Counted from the first letter of the stretch, positions 8,160 to 17,032 are shown. The stretch is DNA of 64,000 nt from Clostridia bacterium (GCA_017416425.1 JAFQCL010000006.1:28660-92659), one strand, 5' to 3'. Notes: a model not told the origin generated them from the letters alone. Translations and numbers: made by a program.

Positions 8160-8207
8160 AAAGCCTGATGTAAGAACGAAGTTTGGTTTTACATCAGGCT
8201 TTTTATC
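8160..8207. terminator. Bidirectional terminator between tspO and phosphoglucomutase
   Basis: Perfect 14-bp stem AAAGCCTGATGTAA/TTACATCAGGCTTT with a 15-nt loop. A T run follows on the plus strand and an A/T-rich side is present on the minus strand. It serves tspO and possibly the convergent pgcA gene. Confidence 0.85.
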
Positions 8208-8291
8208 ACAAAGCGGCGTTATCCTTTTAATTTAATACATCGTGCTTGTGTGCAATCAAAGGGCAAAGGCCATACTCAGAAAAGAACTATC

Positions 8292-9992
8292 CTATGTATT
8301 TATAAGCGTATCAAGCGATGAAAGCAGCGCCTCTCCAAGCTCTGCCGCCTCCCCTATGGAGGCCGCTTTTGTTCCTATATAGAGCTTTAGTTTGGGCTCC
8401 GTACCCGAGGGTCTTATGCATACCCACGATTCATCGTCAAGTATGAGCCTTAACATGTTCATGGAGGGAAACTCTAATTTTGATTCGCGATCACCCTCAT
8501 GGGAAAGCCCCAAAAGGTAGTCCTCAAAGCGGACTATCTCGGAATTTCCAAGGCTATCCGGCAAAGAATTCCTAAACATATCCATTATATGCGCTATTTT
8601 TTCAAGTCCCGCCTTACCTTCAAATGTGTAGGACTTTACGGTCTCCTTATAGTAGCCAAATTCTTCATATATGTCATTTAAAACATCGATGAGCGTTTTG
8701 CCCTTTTCACCGAAGTATAAAGAGGCTTCGGCCAAAAGCATAGCAGCGAGTATGGCATCTTTATCGCGTGCAAAGCCTCCCGCAAGGAAACCGTAGCTCT
8801 CCTCAAAGCCGAAAAGGAACTTGTAATCGCCCAAGGTATCGCAGCGCTCTATTATTTCGGCGATAAATCTAAAGCCCGTGGGCACGCTTTTTATAGCTAC
8901 GCCGTTATGCTCGCATATGCTGTCCGCAAGACTGGTGCTTACTATGGATTTTACCACAAGCAGATCATTTGAAAGCGTTCCGCTTATGCGTCTTGCGTTT
9001 ATAAGGTGGTATATGAGTATCGCGCCTATCTGATTTCCGGTAAGAAGCTGAAAACTTCCATCGGGTCTTCTTGCGGCGGCGCCAAGGCGGTCCGAATCGG
9101 GGTCGGTGGCAAGAACGATGCTTGCGCCTACGCTGTCTGCAAGCTTAAAGCCAAGGTCAAAAGCGCCTTCATCCTCCGGATTTGGATATTTTACGGTCGG
9201 AAATCTTCCGTCAGGCGCTGCCTGCTCCTGCACCACGAATACATTTTTTATGCCTATGCGTGAAAGTATGGTTGTGACCGGTACAAGCCCTGCGCCATGA
9301 AGGGGCGTATATACAATGGGAAGCTCTCCGCCCTTTTTAAAAAGCAGGTCTTTATAGGAGAGAAGGCTCATGGTCGCTTCATAGTAAGGTTCATCGGCCT
9401 CTTCGGATAAAAGTGTTAAAAGAGTCTCATCGGGCTCAGGCAGGCTTTCAAAATAGCCATGCTTTGCGATATATTCGGTAACCCTGCCCGCGATATCGGG
9501 CGTTATCTGCCCGCCGTCCTTTGAATAGACCTTATAGCCATTGTAGTTTGCGGGATTATGGCTTGCCGTTATCATTATGCCGGCAATGCACGACAGTCTT
9601 CTTAGCGTAAACGAAAGCTGAGGCACCGATCTTAACGAAGAAAACAGATATACTCTTATCCCACGACCCGTCAATACATCCGCAGCCTTTCTTGCGAACT
9701 CGGCGGACATTATTCGTGAATCATAGGCTATGCATACGCCGGCTTTGGAGCCATTTGGCTGCTCAAGTATATAGTCCGCAAGGCCAAGCGTTGCTCTTAC
9801 CACAACCGGAATATTCATGCGGTTCGTTCCTGCACCTATTATACCGCGAAGCCCCGCCGTTCCGAATTCAAGCTCACGGTAGAAGCGTTCCTCTATAGCA
9901 GCGCTGTCGCCCCCTATGCTCATAAGCTCATCATAAAGCGCGCCCTCTTTTGTATTTAAAAGCCAATCCTTATAAAGCTCCATATGACGCAT
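8292..9992 (-). CDS. pgcA: Phospho-sugar mutase (phosphoglucomutase/phosphomannomutase)
   Basis: 566 residues, the length of the Firmicutes alpha-phosphoglucomutase (PgcA/YhxB) group. It interconverts glucose-6-P and glucose-1-P for UDP-glucose and cell-envelope glycans. The four-domain alpha-D-phosphohexomutase pattern is clear: FGTAGLRGIIGAGTNRMN at the N-terminus and the phosphoserine loop ITASHNPANYNGYKVY. The metal loop is ATDPDSDRLG, followed by the sugar-binding FGFEESYGFL and the phosphate-binding IRPSGTEPKLKLYI at the C-terminus. All catalytic motifs are intact. GGAGG lies 9 nt before the ATG. Exact sugar preference cannot be told from sequence. Confidence 0.93.
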   Translation of the reverse strand: MRHMELYKDWLLNTKEGALYDELMSIGGDSAAIEERFYRELEFGTAGLRGIIGAGTNRMNIPVVVRATLGLADYILEQPNGSKAGVCIAYDSRIMSAEFARKAADVLTGRGIRVYLFSSLRSVPQLSFTLRRLSCIAGIMITASHNPANYNGYKVYSKDGGQITPDIAGRVTEYIAKHGYFESLPEPDETLLTLLSEEADEPYYEATMSLLSYKDLLFKKGGELPIVYTPLHGAGLVPVTTILSRIGIKNVFVVQEQAAPDGRFPTVKYPNPEDEGAFDLGFKLADSVGASIVLATDPDSDRLGAAARRPDGSFQLLTGNQIGAILIYHLINARRISGTLSNDLLVVKSIVSTSLADSICEHNGVAIKSVPTGFRFIAEIIERCDTLGDYKFLFGFEESYGFLAGGFARDKDAILAAMLLAEASLYFGEKGKTLIDVLNDIYEEFGYYKETVKSYTFEGKAGLEKIAHIMDMFRNSLPDSLGNSEIVRFEDYLLGLSHEGDRESKLEFPSMNMLRLILDDESWVCIRPSGTEPKLKLYIGTKAASIGEAAELGEALLSSLDTLINT

Positions 9993-10143
9993 ATAAATTT
10001 CCCTCCTGTTTCATCTTGAGTTTATTATACCATAGTATGCAAGGATTTACTTTATTTTACTCCCCAAAATAAAAGCACCCGCGCGAAAAAAAGGTATTAT
10101 GATATAATTATTATAGTGTCAGATGTATTTTAATGTAAACTTT

Positions 10144-10177
10144 GGTTGCGAAAGTGAAAAAACGCATTATTGCAACC
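10144..10177. promoter_or_regulatory. Possible operator: GGTTGC/GCAACC inverted repeat
   Basis: A 6-bp inverted repeat separated by 22 nt in the 250-bp gap between pgcA and the divergent HTH gene. The gap is AT-rich, has TATAAT-like boxes near 10100, and holds no reading frame. The inverted repeat could be an autoregulatory site for the HTH protein. This is speculative; a similar GTTGC...GCAAC arrangement stands upstream of nrdJ. Confidence 0.25.
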
Positions 10178-10243
10178 TAAGAATACAGCATTTTTTGAAA
10201 AATAGATGCTATACTTTCCACAGCGGTTTTATGGAGGTTCTAT

Positions 10244-11989
10244 ATGACTGAAGACTTTGGTAAAAAGCTCATACGATTCAGAAAGAAACACGGTCTTTCT
10301 CAGGAGGAGCTGGCAGCGAAAATAGGCGTAACACGTCAGGCTGTTTCAAAATGGGAGCGCGGCATTGCGATACCCGACAGCTATAATCTCATAAGGCTTG
10401 CCGAGTGCTACGGCATGACGCTTGATGAGCTGCTTTCAAATGAGGATGGGGACGCAGCTTCTCCAAAAAGAGGAGAGGGATTTGAGGTGTTATCAGAGCC
10501 CAAGGTAGTGGTCGGAGACAGCTTTATTGAATTTGAAAACGATGAAAAAAGCGTAACGCTTGATAGAACCGGCATAACCCGAATAAGCCCCGAAGGGACA
10601 ACGCACGAGAGCTGGCGTGAATCCATACAAAGGATGATAGCGCAGGTACGCGGCATCAAGGGGTATGAAAAAAATGAGGGAGAGGCTATGGAAAGAAGAA
10701 TTTTCCGAACGGTGATGTCAAAAAGCGGCATCAGGGTGGATTATGAGGACGGAGGAAGCGAGAGCTTTACCTGGGAAAGAATAACGGGCGTGCCCGAACA
10801 AACAAGGCGCAATGTTCATGCGGATGAGAGCGGAGTATCCATAGAATATATGGATGGTACAAGCGATTATTATACCTGGGAGTCGATAAAAAATGGTGAA
10901 GGTCATTATAGGAGAAATGCCGAATATGATGATTATGATCCCGACGACGACTATGATATTGATGATGAGGAAGATGATGAGGATGTAACTTATGAGGCTG
11001 AGGTGACCTATAGCGATGGTGAAGAGCGCACCCCACATAAGGCTGAAAGCTCGCCTTTATATCGTGCGCTTAAAAGGTTTCCCATTCATGCCGTTTCAAC
11101 GGCGGCGTTTTTTCTGCTTGGCATATTCGAGGGGCTTTGGCACCCCGGCTGGGTGGTTTTTATGGCCATACCCATCTATTATTCGCTTATCGATGTTTTA
11201 TTTAAGAAGAAAAGTAGCAAGGGGCGTTTATTATACCGTGTGCCGTTTGCCCTTATTGCGTCAGCGGCATATGTTATAGCCGGCGCGTGCTTTAGCCTTT
11301 GGCATCCCGGCTGGATCATATTCCTAACGATACCCCTTTATTACTGGTTTGCGGCGTTTTGGTATTTTAAGCCCAAAAGAGCCGGCGTTAAGGCGTTTGT
11401 ATTTCCATACCCCATGCTCATTGTGACAGCGCACTTAACGCTAAGCCTTGTTTTTAATATTGATGAGTACACATGGCTTCTTTACGCGAGTATACCCGTG
11501 TATTATATTGCAGCATCGCTGTTTTCCGGAAGAAAGGGTACGCTTTTTGCGCTCATTCCGATACCGATCTATATAGCGGTGGGGCTTTTGACCGGTATAT
11601 GGCACCCGACATGGCTGATACTGATGCTCATACCTATAATTATAAGCATAGAAAGCGGCATAAGACATGGCAAAGGCTTCTTTGATTCGCTTCCGCTTTG
11701 GCTTATCATAGCAACGGCATATCTTGCGATAGGTTTCATCACAAATGCCTGGCATCCCTATTGGCTGATATTTCTTGCCGTACCGACCATAAAGGGGATC
11801 GTAGGCATTATCTCGGGCAAAAAGGACTGGTATGATGTTTCGCTGGGCGGCGCGGTGATACTGTTATATGTACTGCTTGGTATCATATTTGACATGTGGC
11901 ATTCATTGTGGCCAATAATACTCCTGATCCCGGTGATAGATTACTTGCGCGAGCTTATCCACGATAGCAGGCGAAGAAAGAAGCAATGA
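10244..11989 (+). CDS. XRE-type HTH protein fused to an acidic linker and six WHPxW-type membrane repeats
   Basis: 581 residues. Residues ~1-68 are a Cro/C1-type helix-turn-helix (LSQEELAAKIGVTRQAVSKW). The section to ~230 holds two copies of a short beta motif (GIRVDYEDGGSESFTWERI; GVSIEYMDGTSDYYTWESI). Then comes a strongly acidic linker (YDPDDDYDIDDEEDDEDV). From ~280 to the end six hydrophobic units each carry a motif like LWHPGWVVFMAIPIYY; the third unit is degenerate (DEYTWLLYASIPVYY) and the last reads MWHSLWPIILLIPV. This looks like a membrane-tethered one-component regulator. The HTH family is certain; ligand and targets are unknown. GGAGG lies 7 nt before the ATG. It ends 15 bp from the convergent murF stop. 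Confidence 0.85.
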   Translation: MTEDFGKKLIRFRKKHGLSQEELAAKIGVTRQAVSKWERGIAIPDSYNLIRLAECYGMTLDELLSNEDGDAASPKRGEGFEVLSEPKVVVGDSFIEFENDEKSVTLDRTGITRISPEGTTHESWRESIQRMIAQVRGIKGYEKNEGEAMERRIFRTVMSKSGIRVDYEDGGSESFTWERITGVPEQTRRNVHADESGVSIEYMDGTSDYYTWESIKNGEGHYRRNAEYDDYDPDDDYDIDDEEDDEDVTYEAEVTYSDGEERTPHKAESSPLYRALKRFPIHAVSTAAFFLLGIFEGLWHPGWVVFMAIPIYYSLIDVLFKKKSSKGRLLYRVPFALIASAAYVIAGACFSLWHPGWIIFLTIPLYYWFAAFWYFKPKRAGVKAFVFPYPMLIVTAHLTLSLVFNIDEYTWLLYASIPVYYIAASLFSGRKGTLFALIPIPIYIAVGLLTGIWHPTWLILMLIPIIISIESGIRHGKGFFDSLPLWLIIATAYLAIGFITNAWHPYWLIFLAVPTIKGIVGIISGKKDWYDVSLGGAVILLYVLLGIIFDMWHSLWPIILLIPVIDYLRELIHDSRRRKKQ

Positions 11990-12004
11990 TGAAATATATA
12001 AAGA

Positions 12005-13345
12005 TCAGAACAGCTCCAAAAGCGCCTTTACGGTACGCTCCAGCATGAGCCCGCGAGACGCCTTTACAAGCACCGTATCATTTGGGCGTATTTGCTCCTT
12101 AAGCGATGCTATCAGCTCGTCCTGGGATGAAAAATGTATGCCCTTTGCGGCCTTTGCCGTGTATTTTGAAAGCTCACCCACGCATAGTATCTTATCAATG
12201 CCAAGCTCCATGGCATAGCGACCTATCTCCTCATGATAGCGCGGCGCGTCACTGCCAAGCTCCATCATATCGCCGAGTATCGCTACCCTTCGGCTTTCAG
12301 CATATAAAAGCGTGGAAAGCGATGCCTTAACGGATGAAGGGTTCGCGTTATATGCATCATTTATAACCGTAAGCTCCCCGGCTTCCTCAATATAAAGCCT
12401 TCCTGTTATGGGCTCGTAGCATAAAAGCCCTTCCGCTATCTCCTCTGGGCTCATTTTAAGGCAGTCCCCAACGGCAAAAGCAATAAGTGCGTTTATGACC
12501 ATGTGCCTTCCGGGTAGGGTAAGCCTTACCCGTGTTTTTACGTTCCTGTATGAAACGGTAAATTCCGTACCAAAAAGACCCAGGGGCTTTTCATCCATCG
12601 CCCGATAAAGGCAGTGCTCGCCAAAGCCGCAGCTCAAAACACCGCTATAGCTCTCACTTAGCCTCATAAGCAGGGGATCATCCCCACTTATGATTATGTG
12701 TCCGCCGGCCTTCATGTGGGGCAGCATCTCACTCTTTGCTTTAAGCACGCCCTCTTTTGAGCCCAAAAACTCTATATGCGCATCGCCTATGTTTGTAAAT
12801 ACGCATATGTCGGGCTTGCCCACCTTTGCTATGCGGTCTATCTCGCCGAAATGGTTCGTACCCATCTCCATAACGGCCACCTCATGCGTGTCATCTACAC
12901 GAAACGCCGTTTTGGGTACTCCTGTTTGGTTGTTTAAATTTCCCTCCGACTTCAGCACCGAAAAACGCTGCATGAGCACAGCGGAAATAAGTTCCTTTGT
13001 AGTGGTCTTACCAACGCTTCCCGTGATCGCAACCACCTTTGCCTTCCGCTTTGACATGTAGTACTCTGCAAGATCCAAAAAAGCCTGCGTTGTATCGCCT
13101 ACTCTTATATGAGGGATATTAACAGCTCTGTCTGAAAGCACGAGCGCGGCGCCCTTATCGAGGGCAGCTTTTAAAAAATCATGTCCATCAAATCGCTCGC
13201 CCACTATGGGTATAAAAAGTTCGCCCAAATCTATGGTTCTTGTGTCTATGGACACGCCCAAAACCTCTATATCGCTATTTATATCTATATTAAAGGGACT
13301 TCCGCCTGTAGCGGCGATTATCTCGTTTAACGTAAGCTTTTCCAT
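12005..13345 (-). CDS. murF: UDP-MurNAc-tripeptide--D-Ala-D-Ala ligase
   Basis: 446 residues, usual for MurF, the cytoplasmic ligase that adds D-Ala-D-Ala to UDP-MurNAc-tripeptide with ATP. It has the N-terminal UDP-binding domain (DTRTIDLGELFIPIVGERFDGHDF) and the P-loop AITGSVGKTTTKELI. The central domain shows MEMGTNHFGEIDRIAKV, and the C-terminal domain has NDAYNANPSSVKASL and AILGDMMELG. It follows ddl, which makes its D-Ala-D-Ala substrate, by 35 nt on the same strand, so the two act as one peptidoglycan-precursor operon. The site before the ATG is weak (AAGGA at 11 nt), suggesting coupling to ddl translation. Confidence 0.95.
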   Translation of the reverse strand: MEKLTLNEIIAATGGSPFNIDINSDIEVLGVSIDTRTIDLGELFIPIVGERFDGHDFLKAALDKGAALVLSDRAVNIPHIRVGDTTQAFLDLAEYYMSKRKAKVVAITGSVGKTTTKELISAVLMQRFSVLKSEGNLNNQTGVPKTAFRVDDTHEVAVMEMGTNHFGEIDRIAKVGKPDICVFTNIGDAHIEFLGSKEGVLKAKSEMLPHMKAGGHIIISGDDPLLMRLSESYSGVLSCGFGEHCLYRAMDEKPLGLFGTEFTVSYRNVKTRVRLTLPGRHMVINALIAFAVGDCLKMSPEEIAEGLLCYEPITGRLYIEEAGELTVINDAYNANPSSVKASLSTLLYAESRRVAILGDMMELGSDAPRYHEEIGRYAMELGIDKILCVGELSKYTAKAAKGIHFSSQDELIASLKEQIRPNDTVLVKASRGLMLERTVKALLELF

Positions 13346-13380
13346 TTTAAGCCAAATCCTTCCTGCCCTGATCGGTCTTA

Positions 13381-14388
13381 TTAATTACCGTATTTTTCAA
13401 GCGATTTTTTAATTATAAACTCGCAAAGCTCATCATAGCTCATGCCTGCGGCAGCGGCCTCCTGAGGTACAAGGCTTGTTGGGGTCATGCCCGGAAGTGT
13501 ATTCGCCTCAAGACACACAAATGTGCCATCCGGTCTTAATATGAAGTCCACACGGCCATATACGGAAAGCCCAAGCGCGAAATAAACCTCTTCGGCCGTT
13601 CTTTGAAGGCGCTCATAGATCGTGCTTTCGATAAGCGCGGGGCATATCTCAGTCGCTGCGCCCGGCTGATACTTGTTTTTATAATCGTAGTAGCCGTTTT
13701 TTGGGCATATCTCTATAACAGGCAGCGCTTTTCCATCTAAAACAGCCACGGAAAGCTCCTTGCCCGAAACATATTCCTCTATAAGCAGCACATCTTCATA
13801 CATAAAGCCCTTATTTAGTGCTTCTATTAGATCTTCCTCGCAAAAGACTATGCTGACGCCTATGCTTGAGCCGCCGGAACTTGGCTTTATAACGCATGGC
13901 AGCTTTATATTGGGCAAGGGCATACCTTTTTTTTGCACAAAGCCCCTTGCCGTGGGGATATTTTGCTGCTCAAGCACAAGCTTGGAAAGGGGCTTATTCA
14001 TAGCAAGGGCACTTGCAAGATACCCGCTTCCCGTATAGCGTATGCCAAGCATATCCAGCATAGCCTGAAGCCTGCCGTTTTCTCCGCTCGCTCCATGAAG
14101 CCCAAGGTACACTATATCGGCATCGCTCAAAAGCTCTATCACGCCCTTTCCGACCTCGCCCATTCCTGCTTTAAGCGTTAAAAGCTTCTGTAAGTCCGGG
14201 GCGGATGCACCAACGCTTATGGGGTTTATATCCGGGCTATAGGGGTCATCTTCTCCCACTCCTAAAAAAAGATCGACAAGCGCCGTTTCATGTCCCCGAC
14301 GTTTAAGCGCCGCTGCTATCATCGCGCCGGATGACAGCGACACATCGCGTTCGCAGCTAAAGCCTCCTGCAAGTACAACTATCTTCAA
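13381..14388 (-). CDS. ddl: D-alanine--D-alanine ligase
   Basis: About 335 residues. Joins two D-Ala with ATP for cell-wall precursors. ATP-grasp features are clear: KIVVLAGGFSCERDVSLSSG, the GLHGASGENGRLQAMLDMLG segment, PCVIKPSSGGSSIGVSIV, LLIEEYVSGKELSVAVL, and LEANTLPGMTPTSLVPQEAAAAG at the metal/phosphate site. A TTG start was chosen because GAGGG lies 7 nt upstream and the product then begins MKIVVLAGG as in relatives; an upstream ATG would add eight unlikely residues. It precedes murF on the same strand. Nothing in the D-Ala-binding loop suggests a D-Lac (vancomycin resistance) type, but I did not model this. Confidence 0.95.
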   Translation of the reverse strand: MKIVVLAGGFSCERDVSLSSGAMIAAALKRRGHETALVDLFLGVGEDDPYSPDINPISVGASAPDLQKLLTLKAGMGEVGKGVIELLSDADIVYLGLHGASGENGRLQAMLDMLGIRYTGSGYLASALAMNKPLSKLVLEQQNIPTARGFVQKKGMPLPNIKLPCVIKPSSGGSSIGVSIVFCEEDLIEALNKGFMYEDVLLIEEYVSGKELSVAVLDGKALPVIEICPKNGYYDYKNKYQPGAATEICPALIESTIYERLQRTAEEVYFALGLSVYGRVDFILRPDGTFVCLEANTLPGMTPTSLVPQEAAAAGMSYDELCEFIIKKSLEKYGN

Positions 14389-14496
14389 AATAAATCCCTC
14401 ACTATTATCCATTCTAACTAATTATTATAGCATACGTTGTCAATCGGGCGTATATGAAACATTGCGCTTATGGTAGAAATTCATCTTTTTAGGTGA

Positions 14497-14525
14497 TTGT
14501 CACGCGCCCCTATATGTTGTATAAT
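14497..14525 (+). promoter_or_regulatory. Sigma-A type promoter for the surface protein
   Basis: TTGTCA, 17 nt, TATAAT; the -10 is perfect and the -35 matches five of six. It lies about 34 nt before the start codon chosen for the next gene and argues against longer N-terminal readings of that frame. Confidence 0.7.
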
Positions 14526-14558
14526 AATAAGACAATTTATCAGGGGAGTTTTAAGTAT

Positions 14559-16115
14559 ATGAGGTCTAAAAGACGTTTAATATCAATACTGCTTGCGCTG
14601 TTTGTGTGCTTTTTAATGTGCGAGGCATCGCTTGCCGCGAATATAAGCGCTTCCGTAAATCCGCCTCAGCTATCCGGCGAGGGTAATGTTACCGTAAGCA
14701 TACGTGTTGCCAACGACTCCGAATTTGACATGGAGAATATACGTATAACGGGTCATGGCAGCTCGTTTGACGTGGGGAATAAACCGGAGCTTTCGCCGGG
14801 CGAGAGCTATACCTACACCTCGGTTATAACCGTTGCCGCCTCCATGATAGGAAGGACTATGGATTTTAGCGTAACTTGGACGGAGGATGGGGTCTCAAAG
14901 TCCGAAACCGCCAGCATACTCATACAGCTTGAGAACATATCGCATGTAATAGTAACAAGAACCGCCAGCGTTACAAACGCACGCCCCGGAGAAGTAATAC
15001 AGCTTACTTATTTGATACAAAACCTTGGCACCATAACCGCGGATAACATAACGCTTACAGACAGGCTGATAAAAAGCCGCCCTCTGATATCCGGGCTTTC
15101 GCTTTCCGCAGGTGAATCCCACACCATAGAATATGAGTTCACCATGGGCAGTGAAACGGTGACCTCTCAGCCCGTTCTTACCTATACTCCGGCTGATGGC
15201 ACAAGCTCCGAGCTTGAATACACGGGTGATGCACTCATACTCGGCTACATAAACGCGCGCCTTGATGTTGATGTATATCAGAGCATTAATTCCGTTGACG
15301 GCACCACCTTTACGCTTTATCTTACAAATGACGGAAACCAAAAGCTTAGAAACATAATGGTGACCGATGAGCTTTCAAACCCCTTAAATACTGAAGGCTT
15401 TTCGCTGGCTGTGGGTGAACAAAAGACCCTCACCTATACTATAGTTCCCGAAAGCACAAGATATGTCTACTTTAACATAACGGCTGAAACCGCGAGCGGA
15501 CATGAGTACAGGGACAAGACCACGACCTATACCGTAAGGCAGTATGTGGATCCCAGTCTTATCAACATAGATTTTACGGCTTCCATCGAGAAATCGCTTG
15601 GTGCAGACGGCTCTATGGAGCTGCTCTTTTCGATAAACAACCTTGGTAATATGGTATTTTCCAACGCTGTGCTCACAGAAGCTCAGCTTGGCGAGCTGCT
15701 AAGGTTTGAATCTATAGCTTCGGGTCTTACTGAAAAGCTTGCTTTGATAAACATCACCGAAGAGCGCATGCTTGAATTCACGCTGAGCTTTTCTGATTAT
15801 GCGGGCAACATATACGAATACACGACCACACTCTTTGCTGCTTTTCCGGAGCAGCAGATCATGCCCTCCTTCACACCGGGCATCCAAATCGATAATATAG
15901 GCGAAGAGATTGGCTCTACCATTTCCGAAACGCTCAGATCCACATTCCATGTGCTTGCAATAATAACGGGTATATCTCTTGTCGTTATGCTTGCGCTCAC
16001 CATCGCCGATAGGGTTCGTAAGAATAACCTGAAGCGCAAGAAGGCGGAAGCGGCAAGAAAGCGCGAGATTAAGGAGTGGATGCGCAAAAGAGGGCAGCAG
16101 GATAATGAGCAGTGA
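14559..16115 (+). CDS. Exported, C-terminally membrane-anchored protein with DUF11/CARDB-like beta repeats
   Basis: About 518 residues. A signal peptide (MRSKRRLISILLALFVCFLM, cut near EASLA-ANIS) is followed by four or five Ig-like repeats of ~90-100 residues. Recurrent phrases are 'VNPPQLSGEGNVTVSIRVAN', 'ITLTDRLI' and 'TVTDEL-like NPLNTEGFSLAVGEQ', a pattern seen in DUF11/CARDB-type surface domains. Near the end a single membrane helix (FHVLAIITGISLVVMLALTI) is followed by a highly basic cytoplasmic tail (KRKKAEAARKREIKEWMRKRG). It is therefore a type I surface protein with the repeats outside. Function is unknown; a structural or adhesion role is possible. The ATG sits after GGGGAG and an upstream promoter. 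Confidence 0.8.
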   Translation: MRSKRRLISILLALFVCFLMCEASLAANISASVNPPQLSGEGNVTVSIRVANDSEFDMENIRITGHGSSFDVGNKPELSPGESYTYTSVITVAASMIGRTMDFSVTWTEDGVSKSETASILIQLENISHVIVTRTASVTNARPGEVIQLTYLIQNLGTITADNITLTDRLIKSRPLISGLSLSAGESHTIEYEFTMGSETVTSQPVLTYTPADGTSSELEYTGDALILGYINARLDVDVYQSINSVDGTTFTLYLTNDGNQKLRNIMVTDELSNPLNTEGFSLAVGEQKTLTYTIVPESTRYVYFNITAETASGHEYRDKTTTYTVRQYVDPSLINIDFTASIEKSLGADGSMELLFSINNLGNMVFSNAVLTEAQLGELLRFESIASGLTEKLALINITEERMLEFTLSFSDYAGNIYEYTTTLFAAFPEQQIMPSFTPGIQIDNIGEEIGSTISETLRSTFHVLAIITGISLVVMLALTIADRVRKNNLKRKKAEAARKREIKEWMRKRGQQDNEQ

Positions 16116-16231
16116 AATCCTAAGTTTTCAGTGAGCTATGGGCACAAAATCCCGTTTTTGAAAGCTTATCACTTAAGTTTATACTCATAAGTTTCTGCAT
16201 AGATACCATGGTTGTACCCGGAAATCCACGG

Positions 16232-16282
16232 ATTAAAAAAGCTTGGAATAAAAACGAAATATTCGATCTTATTCCAAGCTTT
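16232..16282 (-). terminator. Terminator at the end of the scfA-to-pgsA gene run
   Basis: Perfect 14-bp stem AAAGCTTGGAATAA/TTATTCCAAGCTTT with a 17-nt loop, followed on the minus strand by a run of T. It lies 100 nt past the pgsA stop. The remaining ~130 nt to the convergent surface-protein gene contain nothing recognisable. Confidence 0.8.
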
Positions 16283-16381
16283 ACACAATGTGGGTTCCAT
16301 TTATGGGCATTTACAAAGGCGTGGGGCAAAGCTTTTGTAAAAAGAACATTATAATCCCAAATCAAATAGTTCCATGAAAAT

Positions 16382-16933
16382 TCATTTCTTATTGCCCTTC
16401 TTAAGCACCGGATAGACATTTTTAAAGAAATAGTTCGCCATCGATACATAAGCAAGCAGCACCGAGATTATAAATACAACGATATGCCAAGGCGTAATCA
16501 CCTGCACAAAATGCTCAACTATGGTGAATACGATAGAGGCATGAAGAAGTCCTGCGCTTATTTTGCCAAACGTATCTGCATACACTACTATCTTATACTT
16601 GAGCATAAACACGCCGCCTACTATCATAAGCAGTTCCTTTATAAGTTCGGCTATTACGATGTATAGGGGTATCCAGCCAAGCGAGGCATAGCATATCATC
16701 GCCGCGAGTATCAAAAGCTTATCGGCAAGTGGGTCAAGAAGCTTTCCGATATTGCTTATCCAGTTATTTCTTCGGGCAAGATAGCCATCGAGTATATCGG
16801 TGAAAAAGGCAAGCAGATATACGCCAAGCGCCCACCAGTAAGCTTCGAGCCTGAAAAGCCACACAAACACGCCTACAAGAGCGATGCGGAATGCCGATAA
16901 AATATTGGGTATATGTCTCATAATCGTAGCCAT
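16382..16933 (-). CDS. pgsA: CDP-diacylglycerol--glycerol-3-phosphate 3-phosphatidyltransferase
   Basis: About 183 residues. Makes phosphatidylglycerol phosphate from CDP-DAG and glycerol-3-P in the membrane. The CDP-alcohol phosphotransferase signature D-G-x2-A-R-x8-G-x3-D-x3-D is present as DILDGYLARRNNWISNIGKLLDPLADK in two overlapping halves. IPNILSAFRIALV at the N-terminus and several membrane helices complete the family picture. The frame is open further upstream, but that part is dispersed repeat copy C. Candidate starts are the ATG immediately after the repeat hairpin (chosen) and an ATG 12 nt later (MRHIPNIL), which fits relatives best; neither has a clear Shine-Dalgarno. Last gene of the long minus-strand run, supplied by cdsA upstream. 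Confidence 0.9.
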   Translation of the reverse strand: MATIMRHIPNILSAFRIALVGVFVWLFRLEAYWWALGVYLLAFFTDILDGYLARRNNWISNIGKLLDPLADKLLILAAMICYASLGWIPLYIVIAELIKELLMIVGGVFMLKYKIVVYADTFGKISAGLLHASIVFTIVEHFVQVITPWHIVVFIISVLLAYVSMANYFFKNVYPVLKKGNKK

Positions 16934-17032
16934 AGCTCTCGCAGGGCGAAAGCTTCCTTTCCTGTGGAATTGGAATCGGTTTTGCGCTTGCGCGGTATTG
17001 CGGCTCAAAACACTGCTTTGTGGATAAAATAA
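16934..17032 (-). repeat. Dispersed intergenic repeat, copy C
   Basis: On the minus strand, the start (ATTATTTTATCCAC...GTGTTTTGAG) and the middle (CAAGCGCAAAACCGATTCC) align with copies A and B, and AATTCCACAGGAAAG is exact with copy A. It ends in a 9-bp hairpin AGCTTTCGC-CCT-GCGAGAGCT with one U-G pair that directly abuts the pgsA start codon. It fills the whole gap between the polC stop and pgsA. Confidence 0.8.

Noticed and set aside
14424..14443. TTGACA and TATAAT on the minus strand before ddl as a promoter
   Set aside because: The hexamers are only 8 nt apart, too close for a sigma-A promoter.
16934..17008. An N-terminal extension of 25 residues on PgsA
   Set aside because: These codons are entirely the dispersed repeat and do not resemble PgsA proteins.
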